Source: Bacteroidota bacterium (lineage in GTDB: Bacteria > Bacteroidota > Bacteroidia > Chitinophagales > LD1). Taken from it: a stretch of 16,207 nt of DNA. The translations under genes and the position numbers were made by a program. The notes below the pieces were generated by a model. It ran no database searches. It had not been told where the DNA came from and saw nothing but the letters and a program-made list of their open reading frames with translations. How positions within the stretch are numbered: position 1 is the first letter of the stretch; every line of letters begins with the position of its first letter. Positions 1 through 6,967 of the stretch are shown here, piece after piece. The stretch covers positions 1 through 16,207 of the forward strand of contig JAFDYP010000154.1 of the NCBI GenBank assembly GCA_018267355.1, read 5' to 3'.

Positions 1-342
1 AGAGTATTTGCAAAGCAGCTCGCAAAATATCAGAGCTCAAAAGGTGCAGTGCAGTTTCCGCTGGACCGACCATTACCTGCCAGGCTCATCACAGCTATAG
101 TGAAGCATCGCCTCAAAGAAGACAGGGCAGAGCAGGAGCTGCTAGCCAAACCAAAAACTGACTGGACTGCGGCCCTCAGCGCACCCGCCCGTCGCGCCCT
201 CTCCGCCGCAGGTATCAAGACTGCAAAGCAACTAGCCAGACACACGGAAGGTGACATCCTCGCGCTGCATGGTATCGGCCCCACGGCCATGCCCAGGCTG
301 AGAGCCGCGCTGAAAGGAGAAGGACTCGCCTTCAGAAAGTAG
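1..342 (+). CDS. DUF1801/YdhG-like protein with C-terminal helix-hairpin-helix, 5' partial
   Basis: The frame is open from base 1, so the gene enters from outside the window; 113 residues are visible. The first part (AKYQSSKGAVQFPLDRPLP, then LITAIVKHRLKE) matches the end of the DUF1801/YdhG fold as I know it from Bacteroidota proteins. The tail (SAPARRALSAAGIKTAKQLA, then ILALHGIGPTAMPRLRAAL) is a helix-hairpin-helix like the RNA polymerase alpha C-terminal domain, with the HGIGP hairpin. This domain pair is common in small cytoplasmic proteins of unknown function, some called iron chaperones by homology to Bacillus YdhG. A GTG at 49 could be taken as a start, but it lies inside the conserved DUF1801 core, so I prefer a 5' partial gene. 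The gene ends before a hairpin shared with the convergent T9SS cargo gene. The family call is fairly safe; the role is unknown. Confidence 0.8.
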   Translation, partial: RVFAKQLAKYQSSKGAVQFPLDRPLPARLITAIVKHRLKEDRAEQELLAKPKTDWTAALSAPARRALSAAGIKTAKQLARHTEGDILALHGIGPTAMPRLRAALKGEGLAFRK

Positions 343-370
343 CACTGCAAGATACCGGCACAGAGGCAAA

Positions 371-401
371 CAAAAAGAGCGAAGCAACCGCTCCGCTCTT
401 T
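371..401 (-). terminator. Intrinsic terminator between convergent genes
   Basis: The 12-bp arms 374-385 and 390-401 pair with one mismatch around the loop AACC. Read on the minus strand the stem runs straight into TTTTTG then TTTG, a good U-tract, so it mainly ends the T9SS cargo transcript. On the plus strand the T-run is short (TTT then G), so it may also stop the DUF1801 gene, but less strongly. Confidence 0.75.
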
Positions 402-426
402 GTATGCATTCCAGCCTTATGCTGTA

Positions 427-1626
427 TTATTCCTTTACAAATTTATATGTCTGGCCTCCCATCCTGAGCAGATAGACGCCGCTGGATAGTCCTCCCGTCG
501 ATACAGGTGTGACCTTGGCAGTCAGGGTACCGGTCATCACTACGCGGCCTGTCAGATCGATCACATCATAATCGCTATTGATCATTGTATTTTTTACATA
601 CAGATTGAGCTGGTTGTGCGCAGGGTTAGGGTAGAGCACTATCATGTCATCCGTATTTTCCTTGATACCCGTGGCACCATCCTTATAGTAGGCGTGCTGC
701 TTGGTCAGTTCGCCGTCTATGCTATTGAGCACATAGAGGTCATACCAGCCGCCCGGAGAGCCGGCAGGAAACTGGAACGTAGCCTCCAGTGTATTTGCAT
801 TGATGATATTGACGCTGCTCGCCAGTGCGTTTGGCACGGATGAGCGGTGTGTCTGACCCAGCCATACCACAGTGGTACTGCCCGGATAGCCAAAGCTCGT
901 ACCGCTGCCTATGATGCGCAGTGTGGTACTGTCATTGCCCGTCGTATCTATCGGATTGACCACTACTATACCCGCAGCCGTATCTGTCACTACAAAGGCA
1001 TTGGGCAATGTGAGATAGCCATCCCAGTCGTCATACGTGGTCAGGTCATAGAAGCCCATCGACTGGTTGCTCTGTACAGAGATATTGGCCAGGATGGTAT
1101 GCGCATCCAGTACATTGACAGAGTTGACCGGTATGTATGAGCTGCTGCCCTGTGAGAAGCTGATGTAAGTAGTCGTACCCTGGTCAAAATTTGTCGCCAC
1201 GCCGCTGATGGTCACATCCAGTGTAGTGCCTATAGCAGCATAGTTGGTATCTACAGATACGATATGCGGTATCTGCCCCGCCAGTACGGTAAAGGCCGCC
1301 TGTGCAAATGCGGCTGTACCATTGTAGTCGCTCACAGATACATCGTAGAGGCCGGTAGGTGCGCTGGCTGGTATATTGACCACGGCAGAGAGGCTGGTGC
1401 TGCTCTGCACACTGGTGGTATAGGCCGTGAAGTAGCTGTAGCTGCCTTGCACAAAATTGATGTAAGTAGAAGAGCCGGGGCTGAAGCTGCCCGTAGTACC
1501 GGATATCTGCACGGTGAGCTGTGTGTTTTGAGCGCCGGAGTTAGGTGTGATACTGGTGATCGTGCCCTGGGCAGTCACTGCCAGAGCGGTCATCGCCATG
1601 CTGAGTGTGAGGAGTAGTGTTTTCAT
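427..1626 (-). CDS. Secreted IPT/TIG-like repeat protein with T9SS type A sorting domain
   Basis: This 399-aa protein starts with a Sec signal peptide (MKTLLLTLSMAMTALAVTAQ, cleavage near residue 20). Three similar beta-sandwich repeats of about 95 residues follow, near 22-115, 119-214 and 219-314. They share an opening like ITSITPNSG.....LTVQISG and a late G-[LFW]-YD[VL] motif, which suggests IPT/TIG-like domains. The C-terminus (331-399) has YPNPAHNQL and ends GVYLLRMGG...YKFVKE, the type A sorting signal that sends cargo through the type IX system to the cell surface or medium. The repeats are rich in Ser and Thr. The ATG overlaps the TGA of the upstream ligase-like gene by 4 bp (1623-1626), so translation is probably coupled. 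No catalytic motif is visible; adhesion or a structural surface role is inference. Confidence 0.85.
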   Translation of the reverse strand: MKTLLLTLSMAMTALAVTAQGTITSITPNSGAQNTQLTVQISGTTGSFSPGSSTYINFVQGSYSYFTAYTTSVQSSTSLSAVVNIPASAPTGLYDVSVSDYNGTAAFAQAAFTVLAGQIPHIVSVDTNYAAIGTTLDVTISGVATNFDQGTTTYISFSQGSSSYIPVNSVNVLDAHTILANISVQSNQSMGFYDLTTYDDWDGYLTLPNAFVVTDTAAGIVVVNPIDTTGNDSTTLRIIGSGTSFGYPGSTTVVWLGQTHRSSVPNALASSVNIINANTLEATFQFPAGSPGGWYDLYVLNSIDGELTKQHAYYKDGATGIKENTDDMIVLYPNPAHNQLNLYVKNTMINSDYDVIDLTGRVVMTGTLTAKVTPVSTGGLSSGVYLLRMGGQTYKFVKE

Positions 1627-3635
1627 TCTGATGTGATATGGTTTTCGTTTTCAAATTTTAAGGCAGCCGTAATATCGTGGTCCTGATGACGCAGCACATA
1701 GGCGATATCCATGCATATCTGTGTGCTCAGCGGCCGGTGGCAAAGATAGGCTTTTCTCAGTATGTTCCTTTTCCAGATTGTCATTTTTCCCAGTTCTGAG
1801 AGCCGGACTGTCACTATAGTGTCATATTTGCCTGCTGCCTCGCGCTGCATATCGGCTAGTGCAGTGCCCATTACTACATTGATAAACTTGACATAACGCA
1901 CGTTGGCCAGTGTATCATCCACCATGCCCAGGTACCAGGCTGCGGAGTCGGTCTGATGCGCATTATACTTGATCGCGCTGAGGTTCAGCGCCGCATCGGG
2001 AAATCCCGGTGCATACATCAGCGCCTCGCGGAAGAAGTGCTCCGCCTGCACCTTGTCTCCGGCCATGCTGCGGCAGGTGGCTACATTGCATAGCGAGTAG
2101 GCATGGTAGGGATTGGCACGTACCGCTGCGCGGAAATCACCCTCTGCCCCCCACAGGTCATTTTGCGCGAAGCGCTGCAGGCCACTGTAGTATGCCACAG
2201 GTGTGGCCGTACCATCCAGCAGGAAATAGCAGCTATCTATGGCATCCAGCTCTGCCCGCTGCGCCCTGTCGTCACGTATATCCCTCGCAGCAAAGAACTG
2301 CCGCAGATGTATCTCACTCATCATCTTATGCCCGGCATACCAGGCACAGGCCAGCGCGATGCCTGAGAGCAGCAGCGGCAGGTAGCGCGGCACGCTGACG
2401 TATCGCGCAGCAGGGTCGCGGAGGATAAAGAACACAATAAAAGCCAGAATGATACCATGCTCTGCCCGCTCCCGCGGGAAAGCAAAGCCTGCATACACGG
2501 CATAGCCCGTCAGCGCAAAGGCCAGGCAGTACAGGAAGAGGTCACGCGGCTGCAAAAGTATCTTCTGCAAGAGCCTCCGCGCCACATACAGCCATGCTGC
2601 CGCCACCGCCGCAAAGGCAAAAATACCCTGCTCGCTCAGTACCCACAGGTAGTCATTGTGCGGCTGCTGGAAGAAGGTGGCATAGTCCCTCAGGCCCACG
2701 ATGCCGTAGCGCATATTCTCTACCCGCCAGCTGCCTATGCCGCTGCCCAGCGGTATATATCGCGCGAAGATATGCCAGGTGGCAGCCCATAGGTGGCGGC
2801 GCTCGCGGATGGTGTTGCGCTTATTATAGAAGTCTGCTATCTGGTCACCCACGTCGGTATGCTTCACAAAGTAGCGGAAGCCAATGTATGCCACTGCTAT
2901 GCTCAGTACCAGCGCGCCGGTATGGTACCACCGCGGCCGCCAGTAGCCCGCAGCATACAGGTACACCGCCAGCGTGACGATGAGCGCCACTATACCTGCC
3001 AGCCATACCGCGCGGGAGAACGTGATGCAAAGTATGCCTATGGTGAGCATGAGAGATACAGCAGCAGGTATACGCATTGCCCCCCTGCGTGCTGCACCAT
3101 ACAGACTGAAAGGCAGCGTGAGCAGCAGCACCTCCGCGCAGATATTCTTATTGGCAAAGGTGGCCTTCACGGCATCGCCAGCTTTGAGCTGCCAGGTGCC
3201 GAGCGTGTTTATCTGCTCATAATATTGTACCGCACCTATGAGACATGCGACCGCCGCCATGGTACTGATAGCAGTGGCTGCCTGCGCCGGCTTTATCTCA
3301 GAGCGCCGGTCCAGCGCCAGTAGTATCGCTACCAGCACGGGCAGCGTAAACTGGTGCAGCCATACAAAGATGCCATCCGGCAGGTCCACCCGGTAGATAC
3401 TCATGCTCACTACCGAGAGCCCGATATAGATGGCATAGGGCACAAAGAAGCGACCCGTATCAGCCGCTATCATTACGCTGCCGCGCAAAGTCAACCACAG
3501 CAAGGCGCCCGCCAGCAATATATCGAGCAGGAGGAACTTGGTATACAGCGCCGGGTCCAGTGTCCAGAAATTATAGGACAGCGGTATGGCCAGCAGCCAG
3601 AGCCAGATGAGTACAGATATGACAGCGCGCGGCAT
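1623..3635 (-). CDS. O-antigen ligase (Wzy/WaaL) family membrane protein with C-terminal TPR region
   Basis: This polytopic protein has about ten or more hydrophobic helices and then a soluble tail. From the ATG at 3635 it is 670 aa. The family signature is present: FSRAVW in a membrane segment near 206-211, then a large periplasmic loop with RERRHLW near 277-283, PLGSGIG near 295-301 and QPHNDYLWVLSEQG near 324-337, followed by more helices. Residues about 482-572 look like TPR repeats (DLWGAEGDFRAAVRANPYHA; AEHFFREALMYAPGFPDAAL). Members either ligate O-antigen to lipid A core, polymerise glycans or glycosylate proteins; the sequence does not decide which. An in-frame ATG at 3704 would add 23 residues, but it sits beside the divergent promoter, while the 3635 start follows an A-rich stretch. 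The gene is translationally overlapped with the T9SS cargo gene. No other glycan genes are nearby. Confidence 0.82.
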   Translation of the reverse strand: MPRAVISVLIWLWLLAIPLSYNFWTLDPALYTKFLLLDILLAGALLWLTLRGSVMIAADTGRFFVPYAIYIGLSVVSMSIYRVDLPDGIFVWLHQFTLPVLVAILLALDRRSEIKPAQAATAISTMAAVACLIGAVQYYEQINTLGTWQLKAGDAVKATFANKNICAEVLLLTLPFSLYGAARRGAMRIPAAVSLMLTIGILCITFSRAVWLAGIVALIVTLAVYLYAAGYWRPRWYHTGALVLSIAVAYIGFRYFVKHTDVGDQIADFYNKRNTIRERRHLWAATWHIFARYIPLGSGIGSWRVENMRYGIVGLRDYATFFQQPHNDYLWVLSEQGIFAFAAVAAAWLYVARRLLQKILLQPRDLFLYCLAFALTGYAVYAGFAFPRERAEHGIILAFIVFFILRDPAARYVSVPRYLPLLLSGIALACAWYAGHKMMSEIHLRQFFAARDIRDDRAQRAELDAIDSCYFLLDGTATPVAYYSGLQRFAQNDLWGAEGDFRAAVRANPYHAYSLCNVATCRSMAGDKVQAEHFFREALMYAPGFPDAALNLSAIKYNAHQTDSAAWYLGMVDDTLANVRYVKFINVVMGTALADMQREAAGKYDTIVTVRLSELGKMTIWKRNILRKAYLCHRPLSTQICMDIAYVLRHQDHDITAALKFENENHITSE

Positions 3636-3665
3636 CTTACGTTTTCCCGAGAGATGATATAATGC

Positions 3666-3673
3666 GAAAGGTA
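3666..3673 (-). promoter_or_regulatory. Weak -7-like element for the ligase/T9SS pair
   Basis: On the minus strand this reads TACCTTTC, one base off the Bacteroidota -7 consensus TAnnTTTG. It lies about 30 bp upstream of the ATG at 3635 and favours that start over 3704. I see no clear -33 TTG at the right distance. Confidence 0.25.
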
Positions 3674-3681
3674 GGGAATTA

Positions 3682-3713
3682 TTGCATGGCGATGTAGAAA
3701 GCATATAGTTTTG
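3682..3713 (+). promoter_or_regulatory. Bacteroidota-type promoter for the M28 peptidase
   Basis: TTG (3682-3684) and TAGTTTTG (3706-3713) are separated by 21 bp, a good fit to the -33/-7 pattern of Bacteroidota primary sigma promoters. The -7 element covers the TTG at 3711, which argues against that TTG being the peptidase start. A transcript from about 3720 would carry a leader of about 90 nt. Confidence 0.55.
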
Positions 3714-3748
3714 CTATCGCTTCATGATAAATACGCATCTCACGGATC

Positions 3749-3769
3749 ATTATTCTCTATCCACTATTC
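3749..3769 (+). repeat. Three degenerate heptamers in the peptidase leader
   Basis: ATTATTC, TCTATCC and ACTATTC lie in register. Their reverse complements (GAATAGT, GGATAGA, GAATAAT) belong to the same heptamer family as the long array at 16072-16162. Confidence 0.5.
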
Positions 3770-3809
3770 CCGAGAATACGCTATTTTCCGTCACGCAAAA
3801 AACACAGCC

Positions 3810-4952
3810 ATGCTCGTATACATAGAGGACATCATCACACGCTTTGGCGGTCGTTACTTTGGCAGTGAGCAGGAGAGGGGCGCGCAGCTCCACACTGCTG
3901 AGATACTCAGGAAGTACTGCGACAAGGTAGACGTAGAGGAATTTCTATCGCCGCTCGAGGCGCACTTCCACTCGCTAAAGGGCTTCTGCATCACCTACGT
4001 GATCGTGCTCGGGCTGATGTTTATCTCGCCGCTGGCCGCAGCCATCGTAGGCGTGATCAATTCATTCCTCTTTGTGGGCCACTTCGTCACCTACCGTCAC
4101 TGGCTCGACTTCCTCTACAAAAAGAAACCATCGTGGAATGTGATAGGAGATATAGAGCCTACCGGCGAGGCCAAAACGACGATCATCGTAGCAGGGCATA
4201 TAGACAGCGTAAAGGAATTTAAGTATTGGTACCGCTTCAAGCAGAATGGCGCAGTGATGACCATCGTGGCCAGTTTCTCTATCGTACTGCTGGGTGTATA
4301 CGCAGTGCTGAATGCTGCGATCTCTGCCCCGTGGATCGGCTATGGCTGGTGGCTCTTTGCCGCACTCACACCGCTGCTCATTGTCCTCTTTGACATGCAC
4401 GGAGAGGAGGTAGTACACGGCGCCTCAGACAACCTGACCGGCGTGGCAGTCTCTGTAGAGATGGCCAAAGTTTTCTCACAGGAGCGGCTCAAAAATACGC
4501 GCCTGCGTGTGATCAGCTTTGGCTCAGAGGAGGCCTGCCTGCGCGGTGCCTGGGCATATGCCAAAGCACACAAGGAGCAACTGCTGAAAGAAAAGGCTTT
4601 CCTCTTTAACCTCGATACGATCAAGGATACCGAGCACCTCACCATCGGCACGAGCGAGGTAAACACCCTCGTCTTCTACAAGAAGGAACACATAGACCTG
4701 GTAGAGCAGGCTTTCATCGCAGAGAATGTGCCTGTCAAAAAGCTTCCGCTCATGGTCGGTGCGTCTGATGGGTCGGCATTTCACATACAGGGCCTGCCTG
4801 CTATCTGCGTGATCGCGATGGACTCCGGCAGCCTGGACCCCAGCTACCACACCCGCCTCGACACCATAGACTGCATCAACCCCGAGGCCCTCGAGGCCAT
4901 GAAGCGCGTCTCCGTGCGCTTCATCAAGGATTGGGACGCGAGAAATAGTTAA
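3810..4952 (+). CDS. Membrane-embedded M28 family zinc metallopeptidase
   Basis: This is a 380-aa protein if it starts at ATG 3810; an upstream TTG at 3711 lies in the promoter. The metal-site residues of family M28 are all visible: H130 and D132 in AGHIDS, D207 in HGASDNLTG, the E240-E241 pair in GSEEACLRGA, D269 in FNLDTI and H347 in SYHTRLD. M28 enzymes are usually aminopeptidases or related amidohydrolases using two zinc ions. The protein has a hydrophobic stretch at about 60-90, and two more strong ones at about 148-170 and 177-194. The last two sit between the first and second metal ligands, so the catalytic fold appears to be interrupted by a membrane hairpin. No Sec signal precedes it. 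It is divergent from the ligase gene and ends in TAA inside an inverted-repeat arm. Substrate is unknown. Confidence 0.85.
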   Translation: MLVYIEDIITRFGGRYFGSEQERGAQLHTAEILRKYCDKVDVEEFLSPLEAHFHSLKGFCITYVIVLGLMFISPLAAAIVGVINSFLFVGHFVTYRHWLDFLYKKKPSWNVIGDIEPTGEAKTTIIVAGHIDSVKEFKYWYRFKQNGAVMTIVASFSIVLLGVYAVLNAAISAPWIGYGWWLFAALTPLLIVLFDMHGEEVVHGASDNLTGVAVSVEMAKVFSQERLKNTRLRVISFGSEEACLRGAWAYAKAHKEQLLKEKAFLFNLDTIKDTEHLTIGTSEVNTLVFYKKEHIDLVEQAFIAENVPVKKLPLMVGASDGSAFHIQGLPAICVIAMDSGSLDPSYHTRLDTIDCINPEALEAMKRVSVRFIKDWDARNS

Positions 4953-5214
4953 CCGCAAAAGCGCTAAAACGCAAAACGATAAATGAAAATCTTAGCAACG
5001 GACCTCAGCCGCCTTTTTGCGGTTTGCCGACTTCTGGTTGCTGGATGCTACTTAGTTTTTTCACCCTTCTTTTTTTTGAAAGATCAATACAGCTTTCTCA
5101 GATTTCTTTTTTCGCGTTTCCGCGCTTTTGCGGTTTAACCCTTTTTCTCTCTACGTTTAATCCTTTTGCTTTCTTAGCCCTTATCTTTTTGCGTTTTAGC
5201 GCTTTTGCGGTTAA
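4949..5214. repeat. Large inverted repeat with octamer-like GCAAAA units
   Basis: Arms 4949-4982 and 5181-5214 are reverse complements at 33 of 34 bases, with a centre of about 198 bp. The left arm is built of units close to GCAAAAGC / GCTAAAAC / GCAAAACG. A third, degenerate copy in the right-arm orientation is at 5113-5140, sharing GCGCTTTTGCGG. The left arm contains the TAA of the peptidase gene. The centre is T-rich and holds no credible gene. Together with the leader of the next gene, this accounts for the whole 4953-5292 gap. Confidence 0.8.
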
Positions 5215-5231
5215 ATCCCTTTTGCTGTTTT

Positions 5232-5280
5232 GGGGAAATCTCACCCCTTGGCATGGTTTCTGCCCTACCGCTGGCAGACC
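5232..5280 (+). promoter_or_regulatory. Two hairpins in the leader of the small coiled-coil gene
   Basis: GGGG (5232-5235) pairs with CCCC (5244-5247), and TCTGCC (5259-5264) pairs with GGCAGA (5273-5278). The second hairpin ends 14 bp before the ATG at 5293. They may affect mRNA stability or translation; no known riboswitch pattern is recognised and no clear -7 element was found here. Confidence 0.3.
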
Positions 5281-5292
5281 AAATCATCCATT

Positions 5293-5619
5293 ATGAAAAA
5301 GATACTGATAGCTATGGCCGTGATGTGCGCTACCACGTACGGATACTGCCAGACACCTGCACAAAAGGTGGTAAAAGCCGAGCGCAAAGTAGATACCGCA
5401 GAGGCACGCCTGGAGCGCGCCAAGGAGGAACAACGCAAGGTCAGTGAGGCCTACCGTGCTGATGTGAAGCGTCAGATCGAGGTCAATGATCACGCCATAG
5501 ACAGCCTCAAAGGTAAAATGGTAAAGCCGCTGACCTCACCTGAAAACGACGGACGCAAAAAGAAGATAGAAGAATTGGGAAACAGAAATGCCGACCTCAG
5601 GAATAAGATCGGCATGTAG
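5293..5619 (+). CDS. Small secreted coiled-coil protein, function unknown
   Basis: This 108-aa protein starts with a signal peptide (MKKILIAMAVMCATTYGYC, probable cleavage before QTP). The rest is highly charged and helical: residues about 24-73 (AERKVDTAEARLERAKEEQ and onward) and about 87-107 (KKKIEELGNRNADLRNKIG) look like coiled coil, split by a Pro-rich break (VKPLTSPEND). No lipobox is present, so it is probably periplasmic. An upstream in-frame ATG lies in the hairpin leader and would spoil the signal peptide, so I chose 5293. Its 3' end and downstream hairpins recur at 8896-9020 as a broken copy. I do not recognise a named family. Confidence 0.7.
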   Translation: MKKILIAMAVMCATTYGYCQTPAQKVVKAERKVDTAEARLERAKEEQRKVSEAYRADVKRQIEVNDHAIDSLKGKMVKPLTSPENDGRKKKIEELGNRNADLRNKIGM

Positions 5620-5684
5620 AAGATATAGTTTTTGGTAATGAGGTAAGACAGCCTCCTGTCTCTCCGATATAAAGCGTCCTGCGG
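5556..5684 (+). repeat. Direct repeat, left copy (3' end of coiled-coil gene plus downstream DNA)
   Basis: About 120 bp here match 8896-9020 with only a few differences: a divergent patch around 5572-5583, one extra G near 5599-5600, a changed hairpin loop near 5651-5656 and a small indel near 5678. It covers the last 20 codons of the coiled-coil gene and the start of its terminator. Confidence 0.85.
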
Positions 5685-5714
5685 CTACTATAGTCGTGAG
5701 ACGCTTTTGTTTTA
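5646..5714 (+). terminator. Two-part terminator after the coiled-coil gene
   Basis: A first hairpin pairs AGACAG (5646-5651) with CTGTCT (5656-5661). A second pairs AAAGCGTC (5671-5678) with GACGCTTT (5700-5707), with an inner CGGCTA/TAGTCG stem, and is followed by TTTTGTTTT. The second is a good intrinsic terminator for the plus strand. Confidence 0.75.
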
Positions 5715-5733
5715 ACGCCTGTAGGAATAAAGG

Positions 5734-5754
5734 CTCCCGCCAGTTTTATGGGAG
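5734..5754 (-). terminator. Weak hairpin after the lipoprotein operon
   Basis: CTCCC (5734-5738) can pair with GGGAG (5750-5754). On the minus strand it is followed by CCTTTATT, a poor U-tract. It lies 13 bp beyond the stop of the last lipoprotein gene. Confidence 0.3.
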
Positions 5755-5767
5755 TGACTATTGACGC

Positions 5768-6934
5768 TTAATATTTCCTGACCGCAAATATCTGTATAGG
5801 GCCGTATAAAATGCTATTGAACAGGGTATAGCTTTTATCATGCGGTGATTTATAACTCAAACTTCCTGACACATTTCCCAGAGCGACAATATAAGCATTA
5901 TTGGTATCCACCTCGCTGGACGACCAGTAGGCACCCGTCAGCATGGGGCCCGTGTTGGCATCCAGCAGTCTCTGGCATTCATCTGCAGAGGGCAGATACC
6001 AGTCAGAATAGCCACCTAGTGTCATATTGTAGCATATAGACGCAGCATAGTTGCCTTGCCCTTGCGCAGCTATTATACTGTTAGTGTTGTCTTGTCCCGT
6101 GCCTATAGCGGTACCTGTAGCCCCGGTGACCATATAGGAGCCGTTGTACCAGGTCACAGCGTTGGCTATGGTAGAGTCTGTACGTACCAGGCCATGCTCT
6201 CCTGTAGAGTCAGTATAAAAAACGATCCCACCCCCGCCATGATCTCCTACAGCATACCCGGTGTAGAATGTCATGTCAGCACCATAGGCAGTGCCATAGA
6301 CATTGGTTATTTTGACACGATAGTGATAAAAAGTAAAGGGCGTGAGGCCCGACAGGCTCGCACTCACGGAGTCGGCAGCAGTGACCGTAGAGGGGGAGGC
6401 AGCAATGGTCTGGCCATATGCCGTATTCGTACCATATTCAAAGCTGACACTTGTGCTTTGGTTATTGCCATCGACCCAGGCATGTAGTATAGCCACTGTA
6501 GTATGGATACCTGTGGCGGCCCTCGTGACCGCATCCTGTGAGGTGGCAGAGGCAGTAAAACTGCGCACCTCTCCATATCCTACTCCTGCGCTATTGAGGG
6601 CATAGGCACGCACATAGTAGGTGACATTAGATGTCAGGCCGGTGATATTAGTAGTGAAGGAGCCGGTGCCACTGCTGCCGTCATTGGCCTTGTAGTCACT
6701 GATGGTAGGCTGGCCGGAGGTACTCCAGCATACGCCCCGCTCGGTCACAGCAGCCCCGCCATCGCTCAGTACCGTGCCTGCAGCACGCGCCCCGGTAGCG
6801 GTGATACTGGTGACCGACCCCGTAGATACAGAAGGTACGCTATTCTTTTTGCAGCCCGTACCACATAGCAGGGCCAAAACAAGGACTGGCACCAAAGCCA
6901 GGTAGCTGGGTAATTGTCCGGTATATCGCTTCAT
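5768..6934 (-). CDS. Lipoprotein with two FN3-like domains and C-terminal Lcl/DUF1566-type domain (copy 2)
   Basis: This 388-aa protein has a lipoprotein signal ending LALLCGTGC with Cys28 followed by KK, so it is probably anchored in the outer membrane. Two fibronectin-III-like domains follow, about 36-128 (ERGVCWSTSG; VTYYVRAYALNSAGVGYGEV) and 134-224 (VSFEYGT; YHYRVKITNVYGTAYG). The C-terminal part, about 228-388, has GGYSDWYLPSADE (308-319), YWSSSEVD (336-343) and a final FAVRKY, the pattern of the Lcl_C/DUF1566 domain, which is often found in surface and adhesin-like proteins. It is the third gene of an apparent operon, 33 bp after its paralogue. Residues 32-132 match the paralogue except position 94; beyond that the two diverge. 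Ligand unknown. Confidence 0.82.
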   Translation of the reverse strand: MKRYTGQLPSYLALVPVLVLALLCGTGCKKNSVPSVSTGSVTSITATGARAAGTVLSDGGAAVTERGVCWSTSGQPTISDYKANDGSSGTGSFTTNITGLTSNVTYYVRAYALNSAGVGYGEVRSFTASATSQDAVTRAATGIHTTVAILHAWVDGNNQSTSVSFEYGTNTAYGQTIAASPSTVTAADSVSASLSGLTPFTFYHYRVKITNVYGTAYGADMTFYTGYAVGDHGGGGIVFYTDSTGEHGLVRTDSTIANAVTWYNGSYMVTGATGTAIGTGQDNTNSIIAAQGQGNYAASICYNMTLGGYSDWYLPSADECQRLLDANTGPMLTGAYWSSSEVDTNNAYIVALGNVSGSLSYKSPHDKSYTLFNSILYGPIQIFAVRKY

Positions 6935-6967
6935 TATTGTGTTTTAGTTAAGCAGGAAAAGCAACGA

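Noticed and set aside
616..3323. Several plus-strand frames of 75-176 codons opposite the cargo and ligase genes
   Set aside because: They are antisense shadows of two well-supported genes and have no recognisable features.
3711..3809. TTG-initiated 33-residue extension of the M28 peptidase
   Set aside because: The TTG is part of the TAGTTTTG promoter element, the extension includes the repeat heptamers and has no conserved character; ATG 3810 fits better.
4953..5292. Open frame from 5024 running through the inverted repeat
   Set aside because: Its Phe/Leu-rich product only reflects the T-rich repeat DNA; no plausible start context.
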